This document shows, one piece after another, positions 62,001-64,000 of a stretch of DNA of 64,000 bases. The notes under the pieces were generated by a model. It did not search any database, was not told the origin of the DNA, and was given only the letters and a program-made list of their open reading frames with translations. A program made the position numbers and the translations under genes. The stretch comes from an uncultured Aquimarina sp. (GTDB lineage: Bacteria > Bacteroidota > Bacteroidia > Flavobacteriales > Flavobacteriaceae). The stretch covers positions 1 to 64,000 of the forward strand of contig CANMDW010000014.1 in the NCBI GenBank assembly GCA_947496705.1, in the 5' to 3' direction. Each line of letters opens with the position of its first letter. Positions within the stretch are counted from its first letter, which is position 1.

Positions 62001-62376
62001 TAGTTACTCCTGTAAACCATTGTTTACTTTCAGTAACTCCAGCATCTTTGGTAATATCTTTAAATTTTAAGTTTCCCTGATTGAGGTAGAGTTTATTAGA
62101 AACCATGTTTCCGGTAAAGAATAGATCTGTTAACCCGTCATTATTGATGTCACCTGCAGCTACTCCTCCGCCCATATAGAGATAAGAATAACTGAAATAG
62201 TTTAAAGAATCATTCTCGGTTAATATATTTTGAAAATCGATCCCGGTTTCTGAGGGTGTCAATTTTCTGAATTGTTTTTTGGTGAAATGCTCTTCGTCTT
62301 TACAGCAAACTAATAAAAACAAACTCGTGATGATACTAAAAAAATACCTGATCCTAAATAAGGTCTTTCTTTTCAT
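59065..62376 (-). CDS. FG-GAP/VCBS repeat and UnbV (ASPIC) domain lipoprotein, CRTAC1 family (1103 aa)
   Basis: The start is taken as the ATG at 62376, giving a lipoprotein signal (RIRYFFSIITSLFLLVCC); the longer open frame runs into the inverted-repeat element. Many Ca-binding FG-GAP repeats (ADVNGDGYLDIYC, GDFDKDGDMDFIV) form one or two propellers. A UnbV/ASPIC domain (LHFGLGKEQSIDELKVIWPD) lies near residues 510-570. Such proteins are usual in Bacteroidota polysaccharide loci and bind glycans or other surface ligands. It is the first gene of the four-gene operon. Confidence 0.93.
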   Translation of the reverse strand: MKRKTLFRIRYFFSIITSLFLLVCCKDEEHFTKKQFRKLTPSETGIDFQNILTENDSLNYFSYSYLYMGGGVAAGDINNDGLTDLFFTGNMVSNKLYLNQGNLKFKDITKDAGVTESKQWFTGVTMADVNGDGYLDIYCSVGGKFTPKNNLLYINNTDGTFTEKASEYGIDDQGNSVQGTFFDYDLDGDLDLYVANYPPTRFSAPNDYYLFKMSSVKDIETDKLYRNDGDQFTDVTNASGVRSFGLTLSATVGDLNEDGWPDLYVSNDFSTPDYMYINNQDGTFKEVVKQTTKQTSFYGMGVDIADYNNDGLLDIIQVDMDAKNNRRAKANMASMNPAIFWSTVHAGFHYQYMHNSLQINAGVINDNLPDFSNTSRLAGISSTDWSWGPLFADLDNDGWKDIFISNGTRREINNRDYFNELRKVTNKRDSLLERSLAIPSEKIDNFVFRNKGDLTFERINKEWGISHEGFSNGCVYVDLDNDGDLEIVTNNIDDYASVFENANAEKNNYITITLTGTEKNPYGLGARVYITASKKTQMQELTLSRGFQSSVAPKLHFGLGKEQSIDELKVIWPDRKQEIIKNIPSNQQLVLAYKNATIAEVKNTEKKEKLFTTIIPDSLGLKHKHSENIYNDFEKEILLPHKTSSFGPGLAVGDLNGDELEDIYIGGASQYPGGLYFQTQEGFLKQSIEAIEKDNRHEDLGALIFDADHDGDNDLYVVSGGNEYDKDSEMLQDRLYVNNGEGKFSKSTLALPKMITSGSRVYAEDYDKDGDLDLFVGGRLIPGNYPLPANSYLLENVSEKGTPKFVDITSKNAAELYELGMVTSASWTDFDKDGWTDLIVVGEWMPIKIFKNEEGNLVDVSKQMGLEDTTGWWFSIKEGDFDKDGDMDFIVGNLGLNYKYQAREEETFDIYFYDFDSNNTKDIVLSYFNDGEKFPVRGRQCSSDQMPGIKNKFKNYESFSNATLEDIYTEKYLDNALHYQVKSFASIYLENSDGTFKIHELPIETQMTNINQVIVQDFDKDGNLDALLAGNLYGSEVETPRADAGIGLFLKGAGNGSFEPINARDSGFYVSGDVKDMSTIKTPSGNYIICAKNDDYIQLVKLN

Positions 62377-62379
62377 ATA

Positions 62380-62539
62380 GAACTCATTTAGATTTTTTGT
62401 CTGAAGGCGAAAATATAGGCTTTTGCTACCTAATGAAGCCTTTTTTGAGAAGCATAGCAGTGCTACGGTACGATAAAAAGTCAAAATTAGGGGGCAAAAT
62501 GCTATGTTTGCAGCCCAGAATAAAAGTCTAAATGAGTTC
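62380..62539. mobile_element. Miniature inverted-repeat element, about 160 bp
   Basis: The ends are GAACTCATTTAGATTTT (62380-62396) and AAAAGTCTAAATGAGTTC (62522-62539), inverted with one mismatch. Near the right end is GCAGCCCAGAAT. The same ends and this internal segment form the hairpin at 42508-42559. There is no coding capacity. It lies directly upstream of the minus-strand operon and may carry its promoter. Confidence 0.65.
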
Positions 62540-62584
62540 ATAATGTGATTACTATGAAATTATAGTTAGGTGGCTAAAGAATTA

Positions 62585-62616
62585 AAACAAAGCTGATGTT
62601 GATATCAGCTTTGTTT
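62585..62616 (-). terminator. Terminator of the FAS1 gene
   Basis: AAACAAAGCTGAT (62585-62597) and ATCAGCTTTGTTT (62604-62616) form a 13-bp stem with a 6-nt loop, about 40 nt after the stop codon of the minus-strand FAS1 gene. On the minus strand the stem ends in TTTGTTT followed by TAATTC, so the T-tract is short. Confidence 0.75.
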
Positions 62617-62655
62617 CAATTATTACATATCAAATTATTCTACAAATCTACTGAT

Positions 62656-64000
62656 TTATAGGTTTAATGCTTCTGCCGGAATCAACACCTTATCAATAAT
62701 ATGAGCAACACCATTTCTTGCTTCGATATCACTATTTGTAAACACCGCATTGATATCGTTGGTTGCATCGCCCAATACAAAGATGTTAACACGAGGAATC
62801 ACCTCAAGGCTATTTCCTTCCAGGGCAGTGGCTAATTCGCCAGCCGAAAGATCTTCTTGCAAAATTGCTCCCGGGACTACATGATATAACACTATATTTT
62901 TAAGTAATTTTATTTCAGCAGGTGTATCAAAATCGTCTAAAGTGTTAAAATTAGGCCCCAAACTATCAAACAAATCCTGAAAGGCAGTATTGCTTGGCGC
63001 AAATACAGTTGCCGGTTTATAATAGGTGAAACCTGTATTTAAAGATTCGTCTTCCGGAGTGTTTTCATTATCTACAATTTCCTGATTGGTGATATCGTTT
63101 AACTCATCTACCAAATCGGTTTTTATAATGGCAGCTCCCAAAATCGACAAGGAAGGTGTATTTGTTACCAGCGATACCAGATCATCTGAAGCCAACAGGG
63201 TTAAAAAGTCATTTACCGCCTGAGGTAAAAGAACTTTATCGATAGTATGCGCCACGCCATTGATGGCATCGATGTCTGTAGCAGTAATATTGGCATTGGT
63301 TGCAGTAACATCTCCGATTACAAAGGTTCCTCCATCATTAATAATTTCAATAGAATTATTGGCAAAAGCAGTCTCCTGAATACCCGCCTGCAATTCGTTT
63401 TCGTTTACCTCATCGGGAAGTACATGATATAAGAGGATATTTTTTAACAGCGCTATTTCGACTGCATTATCAAAATCATCTATTTCGGTATAATCATCTC
63501 CCAAACTATCTAATAACGCCTGGAATGCATCATCTGTAGGCGCAAATACCGTAAATGGGCCATCGCCACTTAAAATATCTCCTACACCAGCTTTCAGAAC
63601 TGCCTCCTCTAATAGTGATAAGGCTGGTGTATCTATCACTACTTCGGTCAAATTGGGTCTTATATCAATATTCAAAGCATCGATAGCTGCTTGATTCAAT
63701 AAGATCTTATCAACAATATGAAGTACTCCATTGGCTGTGATTTGATCGGGAACGACTACGCTGCCTGCGGTATTGGTACCCGATAATTCTGTTTGATCCT
63801 GTACAAATACATTTTCCTCAGAGATAGCAATTGCAACATTCTCTCCCTGAACAGTTTCTAAGGATTGTCCGTCTGATAAATTGGCCGAAGTATTGTTACC
63901 CGCAACTACGTGATAAGTAAGTATCTGGGCCAGCAGGCTCTTATCTATTTGATCCACCATAGCACTTGCATCGTCAAAGCCTAATTGAGATGCCAGGTCT
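62656..64000 (-). CDS. Fasciclin (FAS1) repeat protein, 5'-truncated
   Basis: The reading frame stays open to the window edge (DLASQLGFDDASAMVDQIDK), so the start lies outside. At least three FAS1 domains are visible, each with LLKNIxLYHVVPG and GVAHIIDKVLxP, in addition to FAPTDDAFQALLDSLG and FAPSNTAFQDLF. The sequence is acidic with few basic residues, as in secreted adhesive FAS1 proteins of marine Bacteroidota. It is separate from the neighbouring operon, with its own terminator at 62585. Confidence 0.92.
   Translation of the reverse strand, partial: DLASQLGFDDASAMVDQIDKSLLAQILTYHVVAGNNTSANLSDGQSLETVQGENVAIAISEENVFVQDQTELSGTNTAGSVVVPDQITANGVLHIVDKILLNQAAIDALNIDIRPNLTEVVIDTPALSLLEEAVLKAGVGDILSGDGPFTVFAPTDDAFQALLDSLGDDYTEIDDFDNAVEIALLKNILLYHVLPDEVNENELQAGIQETAFANNSIEIINDGGTFVIGDVTATNANITATDIDAINGVAHTIDKVLLPQAVNDFLTLLASDDLVSLVTNTPSLSILGAAIIKTDLVDELNDITNQEIVDNENTPEDESLNTGFTYYKPATVFAPSNTAFQDLFDSLGPNFNTLDDFDTPAEIKLLKNIVLYHVVPGAILQEDLSAGELATALEGNSLEVIPRVNIFVLGDATNDINAVFTNSDIEARNGVAHIIDKVLIPAEALNL

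Overview
The window looks like part of a chromosome from a low-GC member of Bacteroidota, most likely a marine Flavobacteriia. The evidence is the AT-rich sequence, TAnnTTTG-type -7 promoter boxes, the scarcity of Shine-Dalgarno sequences, and family content: a FAS1 protein, a CRTAC1/UnbV VCBS lipoprotein, a sulfatase lipoprotein, and DUF4291, DUF4153, DUF6881 and SUKH proteins. No tRNA, rRNA, CRISPR array, transposase or integrase was recognised.

Layout. Positions 1-1905 hold the 3' part of a secreted adhesin with cadherin-like repeats and a seven-bladed propeller. Positions 2.0-54.6 kb are an accessory island of about 50 mostly small cytosolic genes, almost all on the + strand. It contains SUKH (SMI1/KNR4), DUF1963, DUF4291, DUF5071, DUF6881-DUF433, MORN-like, ankyrin, TPR and three kinds of leucine-rich-repeat proteins, plus many proteins of unknown family, several present in two or three copies. 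This is the texture of a poly-immunity locus, an array of immunity genes of polymorphic toxin systems without the toxins. Two genes in it look like housekeeping or general functions (lipoate-protein ligase and a DUF4153 membrane protein). Positions 54.9-62.4 kb are a four-gene minus-strand operon: VCBS/UnbV lipoprotein, GMC oxidoreductase, gluconate-2-dehydrogenase subunit-3-like protein and sulfatase. Positions 62.6-64.0 kb hold the 3' part of a FAS1 (fasciclin) protein.

Main observation. The island is punctuated by 23 copies of one promoter module, numbered PPM1-PPM23 here. Each is a 22-bp imperfect palindrome (left half about GTACCNCTY, 4-nt centre usually CATY, right half about AARCGGNAC). 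After it comes usually GAA, then a spacer of 21 nt (22 nt in one copy), then a Bacteroidota -7 box (TAnnTTTR-like). The first gene usually begins 11-42 nt after the -7 box. The dyad replaces the usual -33 element. By the position of the -7 box its centre lies near -43, where a class II activator binds. One copy (PPM18) sits between divergent genes and has a -7 box exactly 21 nt away on both sides. The island therefore looks like one regulon built from many separately promoted cassettes. The presumed regulator is not in the window.

The island also shows how it grows and decays. There are whole-unit tandem duplications (6.8-9.0 kb), a duplicated gene block carrying an internally deleted relic (9.1-10.7 kb versus 21.7-23.8 kb), and a cassette whose insertion duplicated the flank of its promoter (28.45-29.04 kb). 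There are also near-identical blocks in three tandem paralogs (50.8-53.0 kb), frameshifted genes (34.6 and 47.4 kb), one decayed module (20.4 kb), and a miniature inverted-repeat element seen at 42.5 and 62.4 kb.
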